Assembly (NCBI RefSeq): GCF_019134595.1
Contig: NZ_CP077771.1
Span: 372,001 to 436,000, forward strand
Direction: 5' to 3'
Source: Pseudoalteromonas shioyasakiensis
Lineage (GTDB): Bacteria > Pseudomonadota > Gammaproteobacteria > Enterobacterales > Alteromonadaceae
Length of the DNA: 64,000 nt
Made by a program: the position numbers and the translations under genes. The notes below the pieces were generated by a model that had not been told where the DNA came from, ran no database searches, and saw nothing but the letters and a program-made list of their open reading frames with translations. Shown here one piece after another: positions 30,857 through 40,817 of the stretch. Position 1 is the first letter of the stretch; each line of letters starts with the position of its first letter.

Positions 30857-31114
30857 ATGAAAACCATTAATCCTGACGTTGCTAGACAACTAAGCATTAA
30901 CTTTTTTATCGCCAATTTACCTATCTTGATGTTAACAGGGCTGGTAGTCGCATCGCTTGTGGGGTTGACGTTTAGGAGTTCGGTATTGTTTTGGTTAGCG
31001 CTGTTAATCACACCATTGAGCATTAATTATTTATATTCTAAAAAACGTATTAAACAATTTTGCAAAGACAATGAATGCACTGATATTTCTTGTCTTGCTA
31101 AGCAAACTGATTAA
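30857..31114 (+). CDS. Small two-TM membrane protein
   Basis: 85 aa with two membrane segments (~14-36 and ~42-60) joined by a short loop, and a basic then Cys-rich tail (FCKDNECTDISCLAKQ). No family recognised. The RBS is weak (GCGAG), so confidence is limited. It lies between the divergent katG and the convergent GAF kinase and shares no obvious operon. Confidence 0.5.
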   Translation: MKTINPDVARQLSINFFIANLPILMLTGLVVASLVGLTFRSSVLFWLALLITPLSINYLYSKKRIKQFCKDNECTDISCLAKQTD

Positions 31115-31177
31115 TTTTTAATTTTATTACCCAGTCACCAGATTATTTAGCCCACAACTTGTATAAATATTAATTAG

Positions 31178-32551
31178 TTATGTGAGCTTTTGCGGCAATT
31201 TGAAGGTGACAGTAACGCCATCGTCTGGCTTGCTGGCAATACTCACTTCGCCTTGCAGCGCTTGCGTTGCAAGGTTATAAACTATCGACATACCTAAACC
31301 ACTGCCGCCATTGCCTCGCTTAGTAGTGAAAAATGGCTCAAACACCTTGTACATCACATCTTCGGTCATGCCATGACCGTTGTCTTTATAGGTTATGGTG
31401 TAGCTATTGGTGTCGTTATCGATGCTTACAGTGATATCTATGCGGTTTTGCTCACGGCCAACAAACCCGTGTACACAGCTGTTATTTACAAGATTTAAGA
31501 ATATTTGGCTAAGCGCCCCGGGAACGGTTATAAGCGAAAAGTCATCAACACAGTTGATGTTTACTTGAACATTATGACTACGTGTAAGTGGCATTAAGCT
31601 ATGTAAGATATTTTCAAAGTAATCTTTAATGTTGGTTTCGAGTAAATTAAGCGATGATTGATCAACCGCCGTTTGTTTAAAGTCACTGATGAGCTTTGCA
31701 GCCCGTTCAAGATTGGTAAACGATATTTTGATACACTCGTTTAAATGATTCATACCTTCAAGTAGGGCCGCTTTTGTTAAGGTATTTGAATCTATGTGTT
31801 TATTAAGCGTGTTTAGCTTATCTTTTGCTGAGCTATTTGCTGTCACTGCTATGCCAATAGGCGTATTAACCTCATGGGCAATACCCGCAACAAGATTACC
31901 CAGTGAAGCCATTTTTTCGGCTTCTATGAGCTTTTCTTGCATTGCGGTCAGTTCAGATAAGGTTTTTTCAAGCGTACGAGTTCGTTCTGCAACACGTTGT
32001 TCTAGATGCTGATTGGCACGCTCAAGTTCAGCATTGATGCGTTCGTTTTCTTGTGCCGAGAGCGCTCTGCCATAAAGATCTGCCAAAGCACCGATGAATG
32101 AGCATTCATCTTCTGTCCATTGTCGCTTACCACCTATGTGCTCACAACAAAATATCCCGATCATTTTACCTTTATAACGAATTGGCGCATCGAGCATTGC
32201 ACCTATATTAAGAGGTTTTAGGTAACTTTCGCTAAATTCAAACGTGGCAGAGTCAGTATGAGCATCTTCGGCGGTAATTGTACGTTGGGTGTCGAGTGCT
32301 TTGAAATATGCAGGGTATGCATCACGAGGGAGCACTAACATTTGGATTTCTTTGCCGTTTTCTCTATCGAGCAATAACCGGCATTCAATTGCGGTGTTTT
32401 CTTCATTTAACAGCCAGATCCCTGCTCGGCCAATTTCTAGGCCATCAAGTACAGCATTCAGAATTAAGCGTTCAGCTAATTCAACATTGCCACTATCAAG
32501 ATCAGAAGAAATTGATACTCCATACAGCAGTTGGACTAGTTGTTGGCGCAT
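31178..32551 (-). CDS. GAF-domain soluble histidine kinase
   Basis: 457 aa, no membrane segment. GAF domain at ~20-165 (IGRAGIWLLNEENTAIECRLL, APIRYKGKMIGIFCCEHIGG), a coiled coil (~170-215), then a DHp helix with the phospho-acceptor His in LVAGIAHEVNTPIG, and HATPase with N-box NLVNNSCVHGF, DNGHGM and GGSGLGMSIVYNL. The form resembles the kinases that associate with PAS/GAF sensing and c-di-GMP networks. No response regulator is adjacent, so it is an orphan kinase. AAGGTGAGAGT lies before the ATG. Confidence 0.87.
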   Translation of the reverse strand: MRQQLVQLLYGVSISSDLDSGNVELAERLILNAVLDGLEIGRAGIWLLNEENTAIECRLLLDRENGKEIQMLVLPRDAYPAYFKALDTQRTITAEDAHTDSATFEFSESYLKPLNIGAMLDAPIRYKGKMIGIFCCEHIGGKRQWTEDECSFIGALADLYGRALSAQENERINAELERANQHLEQRVAERTRTLEKTLSELTAMQEKLIEAEKMASLGNLVAGIAHEVNTPIGIAVTANSSAKDKLNTLNKHIDSNTLTKAALLEGMNHLNECIKISFTNLERAAKLISDFKQTAVDQSSLNLLETNIKDYFENILHSLMPLTRSHNVQVNINCVDDFSLITVPGALSQIFLNLVNNSCVHGFVGREQNRIDITVSIDNDTNSYTITYKDNGHGMTEDVMYKVFEPFFTTKRGNGGSGLGMSIVYNLATQALQGEVSIASKPDDGVTVTFKLPQKLT

Positions 32552-32730
32552 ACTCTCACCTTTTAGTTTTACGACTTCTTAAGTCTAGACGAACATTGTG
32601 ATTCTGACAGAACGAATATAAGTTTTTAAAAACTCATTTAGTATTAAGTAGTTGTTCAGATAAAAATGGGTATATTGTACCTAACTCCTGTTGATACCCC
32701 TTACGACTTTATGTTGTTTAAGCAGTTTGG

Positions 32731-32759
32731 CCAGCTCTCCCCCGAGCTGGTTTTTTTTT
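32731..32759 (+). terminator. Orphan Rho-independent terminator, possible sRNA end
   Basis: CCAGCTC / GAGCTGG stem (32731-32750) with a T9 tail on the plus strand, with no plus-strand gene upstream: the nearest upstream coding sequence on that strand ends at 31114. A short transcript starting around 32660-32690 (TATATTGTAC as a -10-like element) would end here. Confidence 0.75.
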
Positions 32760-32822
32760 GCCTAGTCCATAGTGCCCACGCATGTTACAGTTACTTCAGA
32801 AATCACTAAAATTTTATATGTC

Positions 32823-33713
32823 ATGCGTTATACCTTAATTTTAATCACTTTTTTAATGAGCTTTAGCACACTTGCAGCAGCTCAAAATGAGCCAGAGAAC
32901 CGCCCTGCACTTACTGAAGCAGAGCAGCAACAAGCTCTCGATAAACTTCAAGAACCTATGTATAAGCCATTGTTAGAGCGCTATATTCTTGATGAATTAA
33001 AAGCCGTGCGCCAAGACCAACAGAAACTGCGCGAAGATGTGACAAAACAAGTTGCTCATACGCAACTTGATACTGCCGACCGTGCACTGACTTATACAAC
33101 TGATACCATTAATAATGTGTTTTTCATTATTACTATTACTGCTTCAATTTTGGTTTTAGTCGGTTGGAATTCATTGCGTGATGTTAAAAACAAAGTAGAA
33201 GATATTGTAAACACACGCGTTAGTGCAATTACGCAAGAATATGAAGAACGCCTAAAAGTACTTGAAGAAAAGCTACGTGAGCGATCTGAAGAGATCTTAT
33301 TAAACCAGCAAAAGATCTCAATCACCAATGAGGTGCACTCTTTATGGATGCGTGCCAATTTAGAAAGCGATGTTGCGAATAAGATTGAGATTTTTGACGA
33401 GATCTTAAAACGTAAACCAGAAGACGTAGAAGCCATTGCCTACAAAGCAGATGCACTGTTAGAAATAAACGAAACAGGTGAAGCAATCGAGCTTTGTAAT
33501 CAAGCATTAGAAATTGATAGCGACTACGGCTACGCATACTGGCAACGTGCTTGTGCATATGCATTACTGCACAAACATGCCGATGCAATGGCTGATATTC
33601 GTATGGCCCTTGAATATTCTCCTAACCTACGTAACGAGCTATTACACGAAAGCGCGTTTGCTAGCCTACACGATAACGACAGCTTTAATTCGTTGTTAAA
33701 CGAAACGGCTTAG
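32823..33713 (+). CDS. Membrane-anchored TPR protein
   Basis: 296 aa from the ATG at 32823, which opens a signal peptide-like segment (~1-22, ending LAAA); the longer frame from 32772 lacks this. After ~90 residues a membrane segment (~97-118, VFFIITITASILVLVGW) is followed by a coiled coil (~125-165) and then TPR repeats (~185-265: EDVEAIAYKADALLEINETGEAIELCNQAL and a second unit). A periplasm-spanning or cytoplasmic adaptor; partner unknown. No operon neighbour. Confidence 0.75.
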   Translation: MRYTLILITFLMSFSTLAAAQNEPENRPALTEAEQQQALDKLQEPMYKPLLERYILDELKAVRQDQQKLREDVTKQVAHTQLDTADRALTYTTDTINNVFFIITITASILVLVGWNSLRDVKNKVEDIVNTRVSAITQEYEERLKVLEEKLRERSEEILLNQQKISITNEVHSLWMRANLESDVANKIEIFDEILKRKPEDVEAIAYKADALLEINETGEAIELCNQALEIDSDYGYAYWQRACAYALLHKHADAMADIRMALEYSPNLRNELLHESAFASLHDNDSFNSLLNETA

Positions 33714-33714
33714 C

Positions 33715-34052
33715 GCAAACCCATGTAGCAGCGGGTTTATCCCGCATCATTGGTAGTTTAGTCTTTAGATGTCAGATATTAGATATCAGCCGATTTGTGG
33801 GATTATTTAGGTCGAGTGTTCTTCTCAGCATTCGACCTATTCACTTTCCAGGTAGGTTGGGTCGAGCGGAGCGACACCCAACATAATAGAAGCGGTCAGC
33901 TATCAGCCTTCAACGATCAGACGCGCGAAACAAGTTTCACGCCTACATGTAGCAGCGGGTTTATCCCGCGTCATAGGCGCTAAGGTTTAGGTTCTGGGTT
34001 CTAGGACGCGATGTAAAATCGCTGCTACCTCGCATCTCGTATCTTGCTAACT
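33715..34052. repeat. Composite REP-like intergenic repeats (two adjacent sets)
   Basis: GTAGCAGCGGGTTTATCCCGC (33724), a GTTGGGTCGAGCGGAGCGACACCCAAC element (~33855), GCGCGAAACAAGTTTCACGCC (~33922), a second GTAGCAGCGGGTTTATCCCGC (~33949), GACGCGATGTAAAATCGCTGC (~34004) and a CTCGCATCTCGTATC tail. It fills most of the 378-bp gap; no gene seen. Confidence 0.8.
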
Positions 34053-34061
34053 TTCACCCAT

Positions 34062-34092
34062 AAAAAAAGAGCAGCTGGGCTGCTCTTTTTTC
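34062..34092. terminator. Bidirectional Rho-independent terminator
   Basis: A-run, GAGCAG / CTGCTC stem, T-run; overlaps the stop of the NTF2-like gene. Confidence 0.85.
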
Positions 34093-34865
34093 TAACGGAA
34101 GAATAACACTTTGGTTATTTTGCCATTTTCTATTTTGTAGCTGGTGACGAACTCAGAGCGCTTGTCGACAACTTTCGGGTCTTGCGTACAGGTTTCTGAG
34201 AGTTCATGATCAATCACGATGTTGCCAAGTACAATGCGTTTTATTGGCGATGATTTAATGCACTTTAGCTTTTTAAACATAATGCCATATCGTGCAATAA
34301 GCTTTTCTTTACCGGTGAACATCAGCTCATTCGGGAATGTATAAAACTCAACGTTTTCATCATACATCTTGATAAATGCATCAATATTACGTGCGTTATA
34401 AGCTGCAATCAGCTGTTCTATCACAGCCATCGATTCACGTGACTGACGCGCTTTTTCTTGTTGCTTCGCTGTTAGTGCTTCTTTCGCTTGATTAACGGCT
34501 TTTTCTGCTTCTGCAACGGCTTGCTGTTTTTCAGCAACTGTTTTTGGTTGCTCAGCAGGCGCAGGAGTTTGTGTACCGAGTACTTTGCTATCATCAACTT
34601 CTGCAACCGCTTTTAAGGCTTCTGCTGTCGCTTTTTCCTCATCACTACTTTGTGTTGGTTCATTCGTTTCTTTCGCCGTTTCAGTTTCAGACGCTGATTT
34701 TTGTTCTGTTGCAGGCTTTTCTTCAATAAACTCTAAGCTAGGTACGTCCTTCTTTTCGGCTTTTTGTTCATTGCTCGTTTGAGGCTCGGTTTGTTCGGTG
34801 GTTTCGTCACTTGCAAATGACTGCCAAGAGAATAATAAACTGATTGCAAAAAATAACGGTTTCAT
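34092..34865 (-). CDS. Exported protein with acidic linker and NTF2/SnoaL-like domain
   Basis: 257 aa. Signal peptide 1-18 (ending SFAS), then ~115 residues of Glu/Lys/Thr/Ala-rich low-complexity linker (many EQK, ETE, AEKQQAVAEAEKAV), then a SnoaL-like/NTF2 fold at ~145-257 (VIEQLIAAYNARNIDAFIKMYDENVEFY, TGKEKLIARYGIMF, TSYKIENGKITKVLFF). The end domain resembles nuclear-transport-factor-2 ligand pockets; ligand unknown. AGGA lies before the ATG at 34865. Monocistronic. Confidence 0.78.
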   Translation of the reverse strand: MKPLFFAISLLFSWQSFASDETTEQTEPQTSNEQKAEKKDVPSLEFIEEKPATEQKSASETETAKETNEPTQSSDEEKATAEALKAVAEVDDSKVLGTQTPAPAEQPKTVAEKQQAVAEAEKAVNQAKEALTAKQQEKARQSRESMAVIEQLIAAYNARNIDAFIKMYDENVEFYTFPNELMFTGKEKLIARYGIMFKKLKCIKSSPIKRIVLGNIVIDHELSETCTQDPKVVDKRSEFVTSYKIENGKITKVLFFR

Positions 34866-34936
34866 AGTTTTCCTAAATGCATCATGCCTGATTTAAGGCG
34901 CTAAGGTAGCAAATTCTGTCTGTTTGGCATAGTTTT

Positions 34937-35677
34937 TTACCAATATTGCTCTACTGTGATCTGCCCAGGTTCACGGCGTCTGTTGCGGCTAAAATCAAGC
35001 TCCAACAAAATAGCTGTAGTATCTTTTACCATTTGTGGGTTACCGCAAATCATAAATTGTGCGGTATCAGGTACAGCTGGGCGTCCTATTACATCAAATA
35101 AACGATGGTCTTTAATTACATCTGTGATCCGGCCATTAAAACCGATTGTGGCTGACTCTCGGCTGACTACAGGCGAATAGTAAAGATTTGGGTACTGCTG
35201 CTGTAGCGCTTTGATTCGTTCTTGATAGCTTAAGTCCTCGTTAAAACGAACTCCATGCACTAAATGAACATGCTCAAACTTTTGCCACACTTCGCCCTGC
35301 TCTAATATTGAAATAAAAGGCCCAAGTGCGGTACCTGTACTTAGCATATAAAGCTGCTCACTGCTTGGCACTTCATCAAGGGTAAAAAAGCCTGTCGCGC
35401 GGCGCTCTATAGTCACTGAGTCACCCGGCTTTAATTGTGCAAGCTGTTGAGAAAGTTGACCGTCTTTGACATTAATCAGATAAAACTCGAGGTTGGGATT
35501 ATTCGGCGCATTCACATAAGAATATGCACGAGCTACACGTTTATCACCCACTTGCATTGCAAGCTTTGTAAACTGCCCTGCCGTGAATGGCTCAACATCG
35601 GCATTAACGATTAAGCTAAATAATGACTCAGTCCACCATTTAACGTCTTTAACCTTAGCTTCAACCCAATTAGACAT
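34937..35677 (-). CDS. fpr: Ferredoxin/flavodoxin-NADP+ reductase Fpr
   Basis: 246 aa from the ATG at 35677 (AGGATGTGT upstream); the longer frame to 35719 lacks an RBS. It transfers electrons between NADPH and ferredoxin or flavodoxin in the cytoplasm. FAD site: RAYSYVNAPN; FAD-binding barrel FTAGQFTKLA; NADP motifs LSTGTALGPFISIL and ICGNPQMVKDT; C-terminal VEQYW as in the bacterial FPR subfamily. Normal family length. The divergent neighbourhood is a 7-bp array and the deo operon terminator. Confidence 0.92.
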   Translation of the reverse strand: MSNWVEAKVKDVKWWTESLFSLIVNADVEPFTAGQFTKLAMQVGDKRVARAYSYVNAPNNPNLEFYLINVKDGQLSQQLAQLKPGDSVTIERRATGFFTLDEVPSSEQLYMLSTGTALGPFISILEQGEVWQKFEHVHLVHGVRFNEDLSYQERIKALQQQYPNLYYSPVVSRESATIGFNGRITDVIKDHRLFDVIGRPAVPDTAQFMICGNPQMVKDTTAILLELDFSRNRRREPGQITVEQYW

Positions 35678-35750
35678 ACACATCCTCAATTGTTGTTCCT
35701 CTATTAAAGGTGGCAACAATTGCTTGAATTTTCAAGTTTTAAGGGGCGGT

Positions 35751-35812
<62 letters not shown>

Positions 35813-35843
35813 CAAGGTTTTACGCGTGGTAAACAGGCAGCTA

Positions 35844-35870
35844 TAAAAAAAGCCGCATAAATGCGGCTTT
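35844..35870 (-). terminator. Rho-independent terminator of deoB-deoD
   Basis: AAGCCGCAT / ATGCGGCTT hairpin with a U run on the minus strand; ~68 bp past the deoD stop. Confidence 0.85.
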
Positions 35871-35937
35871 GAGGTTAGTCTCACTTCACTTTGGGCGTGT
35901 TTCCAAATTTCAGTGAATACGTTACCAAGGAACTTAT

Positions 35938-36639
35938 TTAAATTGATTCTAAAGCAATTTTAACCATTTCGTTAAAGGTGCTTTGACGCTCTTCACTTGG
36001 TGTCGCTTCACCAGTGATTACGTGGTCACTAACTGTAAATAGTGCCATCGCTTTAGCGCCGTATTCAGCGGCTACGCCGTACATGCCAGCTGTTTCCATA
36101 TCAACAGCAAGTACGCCTAGCTTGTCTAATTCTTGATAGAATGTGTTATCTGCTTGGTAGAATGTATCTGTTGTAAATACATTACCTACCTTCGCTTCAA
36201 TGCCTAATTCTTTTGCTGCGTTTACGCCGTTTAGTAATAAACCAAAATCAGCAATTGCGGCAAAGTCGTAACCACGAACGCGCGCACGGTTTACGTTTGA
36301 ATCTGTGCTTGCACCTTGTGCAAAGATAACGTCACGGATTTTGATATCGCTACCAATACCGCCACAGGTACCAATACGGATTAGATTTTTAACGCCGTAA
36401 CTAACGATCAATTCACGGGCATAAATTGACATTGATGGAATACCCATCCCAGAGCCCATAATACTCACTGGTTTACCTTTGTAGGTACCGGTAAAACCAT
36501 ACATATTACGAACGCCTGTTACTTGTTTTGCGTCATCTAAAAAGTTTTCAGCAATGTATTGAGCGCGAAGCGGATCACCTGGCATTAATACCGTTTCTGC
36601 AAATTCGCCTACATTGGCGCTGATATGAGGAGTACTCAT
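35938..36639 (-). CDS. deoD: Purine nucleoside phosphorylase DeoD
   Basis: 233 aa, hexameric bacterial type. It phosphorolyses (deoxy)purine nucleosides to base and (deoxy)ribose-1-phosphate. Motifs: [37 protein letters not shown] (phosphate site), [23 protein letters not shown], and [27 protein letters not shown]. The ATG overlaps the deoB stop by one base (TAATG), so the two are coupled. The product is the substrate of DeoB. Confidence 0.96.
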   Translation of the reverse strand: MSTPHISANVGEFAETVLMPGDPLRAQYIAENFLDDAKQVTGVRNMYGFTGTYKGKPVSIMGSGMGIPSMSIYARELIVSYGVKNLIRIGTCGGIGSDIKIRDVIFAQGASTDSNVNRARVRGYDFAAIADFGLLLNGVNAAKELGIEAKVGNVFTTDTFYQADNTFYQELDKLGVLAVDMETAGMYGVAAEYGAKAMALFTVSDHVITGEATPSEERQSTFNEMVKIALESI

Positions 36640-37868
36640 TATTGGTTTCCTTTTTTGTTCGCTAATAGCTTGTCGTTAAAGCCATCACCGTATTCAAGTG
36701 CAGGAAGATTAAACCACTGGGCAAGGGTTTGACCTATGTCTGCAAAACTAGCTCGTTCGCCAAGCGGGGTGTTTGTCATTCCCGGTTGGTATGCAAGTAC
36801 TGGCACGTATTCACGTGTATGGTCAGTGCCTGCTGCTGTTGGATCACATCCGTGATCGGCCGTGATAATTAACACATCATCACTATTTAGCTGATTTAAG
36901 ATGGTCGGTAGATAATCATCAAACTCTTTTAATGCTTTAGCATAGCCAACTGCATTACGGCGATGACCGTACTTTTCATCAAAATCAACTAAGTTTGTAA
37001 AAATCAAACTATGGTCAGGTGCGCTTGCGATTACTTCTGAGGTTTTCTCAAGCAAGTTCATTAGCCCTGGCGCTTTGTGTTTTTGGGTGATGCCTTGGTG
37101 CGCATAGATATCAGCAATCTTACCAATACTGATCACTTCACCGCCGTCTTGCGATAATTTATCAAGCAAGGTTGGCGACGGTGGCAGCACCGAATAGTCA
37201 CGACGATTGCCTGTACGGGCAAAATCGTCACGGCTCGAACCCAAAAATGGCCGCGCAATCACTCTTCCTATGTTCATTTCATCAAGCAGCGCCCGTGCGA
37301 TTTCGCAAACCTGATAAAGTTTCTCCAGTCCAAATGATTCTTCGTGCGCGGCTATTTGAAACACGCTATCAACTGAGGTGTAGCAAATCGGCATGCCGGT
37401 TTGCATATGTTCTTCACCTAGTTGTTCTAAAATGGTTGTTCCTGAGGCATAACAGTTACCTAAAATGCCAGGAATACCTGCGCGAGCAATTAGCTCGTCA
37501 ACAAATTCTTGTGGAAAACACGGCTGTGTATTTGGGAAATAACCCCAATCAAACAACACAGGTACACCGGCCATTTCCCAGTGCCCTGAAGGCGTGTCTT
37601 TACCACTTGATAACTCTTTAGCGTAACCCCATGCGCCAATAGGTGCTTGTCGGTCACTGACTAAACAAGGTTCTTTACCTGCGGCTTCGCATGCATCAGC
37701 TAAACCTAAACGGGTAAGATTAGGTAGCGATAAGTGCTCACCAGTTTCTTCTGCATAGGCTTTAAGTAAATGAGCAAAGGTATTTGCGCCTACGTCACCA
37801 AACTGCTCTGCGTCAGGTGCTGCGCCAATTCCTAGGCTATCTGCCATTAAGATGAGTGCTCTTGCCAT
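36639..37868 (-). CDS. deoB: Phosphopentomutase DeoB
   Basis: 409 aa, normal length. It interconverts (deoxy)ribose-1- and 5-phosphate, linking nucleoside breakdown to central metabolism. Alkaline-phosphatase-fold metal motifs: [21 protein letters not shown] at the N-terminus, [11 protein letters not shown], and [25 protein letters not shown]. The activating-site Thr region is in [22 protein letters not shown] precedes the ATG. Start is 161 bp from the divergent udk, so a shared regulatory region is likely. Confidence 0.96.
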   Translation of the reverse strand: MARALILMADSLGIGAAPDAEQFGDVGANTFAHLLKAYAEETGEHLSLPNLTRLGLADACEAAGKEPCLVSDRQAPIGAWGYAKELSSGKDTPSGHWEMAGVPVLFDWGYFPNTQPCFPQEFVDELIARAGIPGILGNCYASGTTILEQLGEEHMQTGMPICYTSVDSVFQIAAHEESFGLEKLYQVCEIARALLDEMNIGRVIARPFLGSSRDDFARTGNRRDYSVLPPSPTLLDKLSQDGGEVISIGKIADIYAHQGITQKHKAPGLMNLLEKTSEVIASAPDHSLIFTNLVDFDEKYGHRRNAVGYAKALKEFDDYLPTILNQLNSDDVLIITADHGCDPTAAGTDHTREYVPVLAYQPGMTNTPLGERASFADIGQTLAQWFNLPALEYGDGFNDKLLANKKGNQ

Positions 37869-38029
37869 GGGTACCTCGTTATCAATATGTGAATACTTTA
37901 TATGCTCTTCGAATTTTTGGTACAGGACATAAGTCCTGTTTCATAAAACAGAAACATTATAAATTTGCATCTCTAAGCGAAGCAAAAGAGATTAATCGTG
38001 TCTTTTTTGCTATTGTGATCTACCTAACA

Positions 38030-38689
38030 ATGTTTCCTTCTGTGTGGGCGAGAACTTTAGTGACACGAACAATTATAGCTATTGCTGGCGCATCTGCGTC
38101 GGGCAAGTCTCTTTTTAGCAAGACAATTTATAACGAATTAGTCAATGAGCTTGAACCGGGCGCGATCGCAGTGATCGAAGAAGATGCTTATTACAAAGAC
38201 CAGTCGCATTTGCCGTTTGACCATCGAACGCAAACCAATTACGACCATCCTGATGCTTTCGAGCATGAGCTTTTGCATGAGCACTTACTTCAGTTACGCG
38301 CTGGAAAATCAGTAGACGTACCAACTTATGACTATGCAATGCACACCCGCAGCGATGAATCGCGTCGAGTGGCACCTGCAAAAGTACTTATCGTTGAAGG
38401 TATTTTGCTACTGAGTGATCCGGCACTTCGAAAAGAATTTGATATTAAGGTGTTCATTGATACACCGTTAGATATCTGCCTTATGCGCCGTATGCAACGA
38501 GATATGGAGCAGCGTGGCAGAACATTACAGTCCGTTGTTGATCAATATCAAGCGACAGTGCGACCTATGTTTTATCAGTTTATTGAGCCATCAAAGCACA
38601 AAGCTGATCTCGTAGTCACACGCGGCGGTATGAATCGCGTTGCCATTGATATAATTAAAAGTAAAATAAAATATTTACTGCAACAATAA
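38030..38689 (+). CDS. udk: Uridine/cytidine kinase Udk
   Basis: About 219 aa. The frame is open 58 codons further upstream but that part overlaps the divergent deoB promoter and is not conserved; ATG 38030 or GTG 38042/38060 are the plausible starts (no strong RBS decides). Walker A GASASGKS, EDAYYKDQSHL, NYDHPDAF, IVEGILLL, IDTPLDICLMRRMQRD and VTRGGMNRVAID align well with E. coli Udk. It salvages uridine and cytidine to the monophosphates and is followed 18 bp later by nupC, which would import them. Confidence 0.9.
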   Translation: MFPSVWARTLVTRTIIAIAGASASGKSLFSKTIYNELVNELEPGAIAVIEEDAYYKDQSHLPFDHRTQTNYDHPDAFEHELLHEHLLQLRAGKSVDVPTYDYAMHTRSDESRRVAPAKVLIVEGILLLSDPALRKEFDIKVFIDTPLDICLMRRMQRDMEQRGRTLQSVVDQYQATVRPMFYQFIEPSKHKADLVVTRGGMNRVAIDIIKSKIKYLLQQ

Positions 38690-38707
38690 CAACGGGAAAC
38701 AGTCAGT

Positions 38708-39931
38708 ATGACAACATTTATGAGCTTAGTCGGCATTGTTGTGCTACTAGGCATTGCTTTTGCGGCTTCTACGAACCGTAAAGCAATTAATTTAAGAACT
38801 GTAGGCATCGCTTTTTTACTTCAAGTGTTAATTGGTGGCTTTGTCTTGTTCTTCGAAGTGGGCAAAAACGTACTGGCAAGTATGTCGCGAGGCGTGTCAT
38901 CAGTTATTGGTTATGCCAATGACGGGATTAGCTTCTTATTTGGCTCACTGGCATCGCAAGATACTTTAGGGTTTATTTTTGCGATACAAGTATTGCCCGT
39001 TATCGTGTTCTTCTCAGCATTGGTTGCTGTGTTGTATCACATCGGGGTGATGGATTGGATAATTAAGATTCTAGGCGGTGGCTTACAAAAGCTATTGAAA
39101 ACCTCGCGCCCTGAATCGCTTTCTGCAACCGCCAATATTTTCGTTGGCCAAACAGAAGCACCATTGATTGTTAAACCATTTATCGCCAGCATGACTAAGT
39201 CAGAGCTATTTGCGGTAATGGTAGGTGGCCTAGCTACCGTAGCAGGTTCTGTTATGGCAGGTTACGTAACAATTGGTGTAGAGCTTAAATATTTAATTGC
39301 AGCCAGCTTTATGGCAGCACCTGGTGGTTTCTTAATGGCAAAAATGATTGTGCCAGAGACCGAAACACCAAAAGAAGATTTAGCTGATTTAGACGTACAA
39401 GAAGAAAAACCGGTTAACGTAATTGATGCAGCAGCATCAGGTGCCGCAAACGGTATGCACTTAGCACTCAACGTAGGCGCGATGTTACTTGCTTTCGTAG
39501 CACTTATTGCACTTCTAAATGGTTTATTAGGCGGTATTGGTGGTTGGTTTGATCATCCAACATTAACGCTACAAGAAATTTTAGGTTACGTGTTCGCTCC
39601 AGTTGCCTGGTTATTAGGTGTACCGTGGAACGAAGCAGTAATCGCAGGCAGTTTTATAGGTCAGAAGGTGGTAGTTAACGAATTTGTTGCTTACCTCGAC
39701 TTTATTAATTATCGCGATACGTTAAGTGCGCACACACAAGCGATTGTCACATTCGCGTTATGTGGGTTTGCTAACTTATCATCGATAGCAATTTTACTAG
39801 GTGGATTAGGCGGTATGGCGCCTAGTCGGCGAAAGGATATCGCACGCTTAGGGCTCAGAGCAGTGTTAGCAGGATCTATGGCTAACCTCATGAGTGCAGC
39901 AATTGCAGGTTTTTTCCTCTCGCTAGCTTAG
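38708..39931 (+). CDS. nupC: Concentrative nucleoside transporter NupC
   Basis: 407 aa CNT family, H+- or Na+-driven nucleoside symporter of the inner membrane, with ~9-10 hydrophobic segments. Motifs: [16 protein letters not shown] (conserved QTE), [64 protein letters not shown]. Co-transcribed with udk (18-bp gap). The four genes deoB-deoD / udk-nupC form a nucleoside salvage divergon. Confidence 0.95.
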   Translation: MTTFMSLVGIVVLLGIAFAASTNRKAINLRTVGIAFLLQVLIGGFVLFFEVGKNVLASMSRGVSSVIGYANDGISFLFGSLASQDTLGFIFAIQVLPVIVFFSALVAVLYHIGVMDWIIKILGGGLQKLLKTSRPESLSATANIFVGQTEAPLIVKPFIASMTKSELFAVMVGGLATVAGSVMAGYVTIGVELKYLIAASFMAAPGGFLMAKMIVPETETPKEDLADLDVQEEKPVNVIDAAASGAANGMHLALNVGAMLLAFVALIALLNGLLGGIGGWFDHPTLTLQEILGYVFAPVAWLLGVPWNEAVIAGSFIGQKVVVNEFVAYLDFINYRDTLSAHTQAIVTFALCGFANLSSIAILLGGLGGMAPSRRKDIARLGLRAVLAGSMANLMSAAIAGFFLSLA

Positions 39932-40020
39932 AAACTTAATGAGATGAGCCGTAGTTGCAAAACAATAGGATAGGACTTTAAGGGGTTAAAGGTCTATCTG
40001 ACTTGAACGATACTTCACCA

Positions 40021-40042
40021 AGGGCCGCAAGGCCCTTTTATC
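40021..40042 (+). terminator. Rho-independent terminator of udk-nupC
   Basis: AGGGCC-GCAA-GGCCCT followed by TTTT; 90 bp past the nupC stop. Confidence 0.82.
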
Positions 40043-40088
40043 GTTTTATGTGCTAAGATTTATTTACTAAGTCTTTTTAAGTACATAA

Positions 40089-40817
40089 ATGAACTATTTA
40101 CGACTTTATTTGCTAATTCTTTTCTTTAGTTGGCCTGCACTGAGTAAGCCGACCCTGACCGTTGTGACTGAACTGTCGCCACCCAATCAGACCTTAATCA
40201 ACAATCAAGTTGCCGGTGAGAGCACCGAATTAGTAAAAGCGATTTTTGCCAAAGCTAATTTAACCGCGAATATAGAGCTCTACCCTTGGGCCCGTGCCTA
40301 CAATATGGCACTGAAGAAACCGAACATTTTCATTTACAGTATGGCGAAAACTGCTGAGCGCGAAAAACACTTTCATTGGATTGGTGAAGTGGCAACCTAT
40401 CAAATGGGCTTTGTGAAGTTGAGCTCTCGCAGCGATATAAGCATCACCTCAAACGAACAAGCCAAACAGTATAAAATAGCGGTTCAGCGTAATGATTTAG
40501 CGGCGCAGCGCTTAACAGAGCGAGGTTACACTGTAGTTTATACGTCAGATATCAATAAGTCGTATCAGCTGTTGATGTCGGGCAAGATAGATTTAATCAT
40601 TGATGATAAGAATTATATTGCGGCCATGGCTGAGCAATTAGCACTGGATGAGGATCGCTTTAGCTTTGCTCATGCAATCGATTTTCTAACCATGAAAGGT
40701 TATCTCGCAGCAAATATTAATACCGACCAACGTTATATCGATGCCTTAAAAGCAGCGTTTAATGAGGTAATGAGAACACCTAAATACAATGCAGTGATGC
40801 TAGCACAGCGCCCTTAA
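40089..40817 (+). CDS. Periplasmic solute-binding protein, SBP_bac_3 type
   Basis: 242 aa with a signal peptide (1-19, ending ALS). SBP_bac_3 fold: LTVVTELSPPNQTLINNQVAGESTELVKAIFAKAN, then LYPWARAYNMALKKPNIFIYSMAKTAERE, and ...YQLLMSGKIDLIIDDKNYI. No transporter genes adjacent, so it may be a stand-alone sensor or binding protein. Convergent with the similar gene 40814-41545; the stops overlap by 4 bp. The RBS is weak. Confidence 0.85.
   Translation: MNYLRLYLLILFFSWPALSKPTLTVVTELSPPNQTLINNQVAGESTELVKAIFAKANLTANIELYPWARAYNMALKKPNIFIYSMAKTAEREKHFHWIGEVATYQMGFVKLSSRSDISITSNEQAKQYKIAVQRNDLAAQRLTERGYTVVYTSDINKSYQLLMSGKIDLIIDDKNYIAAMAEQLALDEDRFSFAHAIDFLTMKGYLAANINTDQRYIDALKAAFNEVMRTPKYNAVMLAQRP

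Noticed and set aside
37172..37621. 149-aa plus-strand ORF inside deoB
   Set aside because: Antisense shadow; deoB is intact on the other strand and the ORF has no recognisable domain.
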